From Fonsecaea monophora (taxonomy: Eukaryota; Ascomycota; Eurotiomycetes; Chaetothyriales; Herpotrichiellaceae), in NCBI RefSeq assembly GCF_001642475.1, contig NW_019173945.1, positions 248,001 through 312,000 on the forward strand: DNA of 64,000 nt, in the 5' to 3' direction. Position numbers and translations under genes: made by a program. This document shows, one piece after another, positions 63,931 through 64,000 of the stretch. A model generated the notes under the pieces. It was not told the DNA's origin, did no database searches, and saw nothing but the letters and a program-made list of their open reading frames with translations. Each line of letters opens with the position of its first letter. Position 1 is the first letter of the stretch.

Positions 63931-64000
63931 CTACTCGTAGTTGAGAATCCAGACCTGTGGATCACGGCGTGGGGGCCAGGATCCGGTGGGAAGGAGGCAC
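63931..64000 (-). CDS. Possible 3' end of a gene cut by the window edge
   Basis: On the minus strand one frame enters from the right edge and ends at a TAG (complement 63931-63933), encoding PTGSWPPRRDPQVWILNYE. The composition looks protein-like, but 22 codons cannot prove a gene and no family is recognised. Confidence 0.3.
   Translation of the reverse strand, partial: CLLPTGSWPPRRDPQVWILNYE

Noticed and set aside
1..64000. CRISPR arrays, bacterial operons, ribosome binding sites, plasmid origins
   Set aside because: The sequence is eukaryotic, with introns throughout; no regularly spaced repeats or prokaryotic signals were found.

Overview
This window is nuclear DNA from a filamentous ascomycete (Pezizomycotina). 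The evidence is: short spliceosomal introns of about 45-115 bases with GT(A/G)NGT donors, CTAAC/CTGAC branch sites and YAG acceptors; two Zn2Cys6 transcription factors; a HET-domain gene; fungal MFS transporters; and housekeeping genes such as SPO11, a Ubc7-type E2 and an M18 aspartyl aminopeptidase. The density of short-chain dehydrogenases (SDRs), FAD monooxygenases and Baeyer-Villiger monooxygenases (BVMOs) would suit the Eurotiomycetes, perhaps Chaetothyriales. That placement is inference. All exon joins were worked out by hand from frame and splice signals.

Layout, left to right. 0-10 kb: an SDR, a questin-oxidase-like protein, a conserved hypothetical protein whose frame changes mid-gene, and a probable Cut12-like spindle-pole-body protein. 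10-20.8 kb: a Zn2Cys6 regulator, a tRNA-Glu gene with two insertions, a monocarboxylate-type MFS transporter, a salicylate-hydroxylase-like FAD monooxygenase and an oxidosqualene cyclase. 21-25 kb: SPO11, Ubc7, a small inverted-repeat transposable element and an NmrA-like gene relic. 25.7-40.7 kb: a run of accessory metabolic genes (SDR, cyclase-family hydrolase, CTF1-like regulator, zinc polyol dehydrogenase, BVMO, dihydroxyacetone-synthase-like transketolase, sugar/quinate-type MFS transporter) that looks like a catabolic or specialised-metabolism cluster.

41-50 kb: an HSPA12-like Hsp70 protein, a PHD-finger protein with an in-frame stop inside the finger, and a HET gene followed by the remnant of a second HET gene in gene-poor, AT-richer DNA. 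50-57 kb: an anion/allantoate-type MFS transporter, a hypothetical protein with internal repeats, and aspartyl aminopeptidase. 57-64 kb: a gene-poor stretch with a perfect GC-rich hairpin, then a divergent SDR/BVMO pair, then mostly empty DNA with a possible partial gene at the right edge.

The most unusual observation is the tRNA-Glu gene at 13310-13449 (minus strand). It carries a canonical 15-nt anticodon-loop intron and also a 54-nt insertion in the variable region. That insertion has every hallmark of a spliceosomal intron, and removing it leaves exactly the 4-nt variable loop typical of tRNA-Glu. Second-rank observations are the nonsense codon inside an otherwise intact PHD-finger gene, the inverted-repeat element with a perfect 5-bp target duplication, and the 25.7-40.7 kb metabolic cluster.
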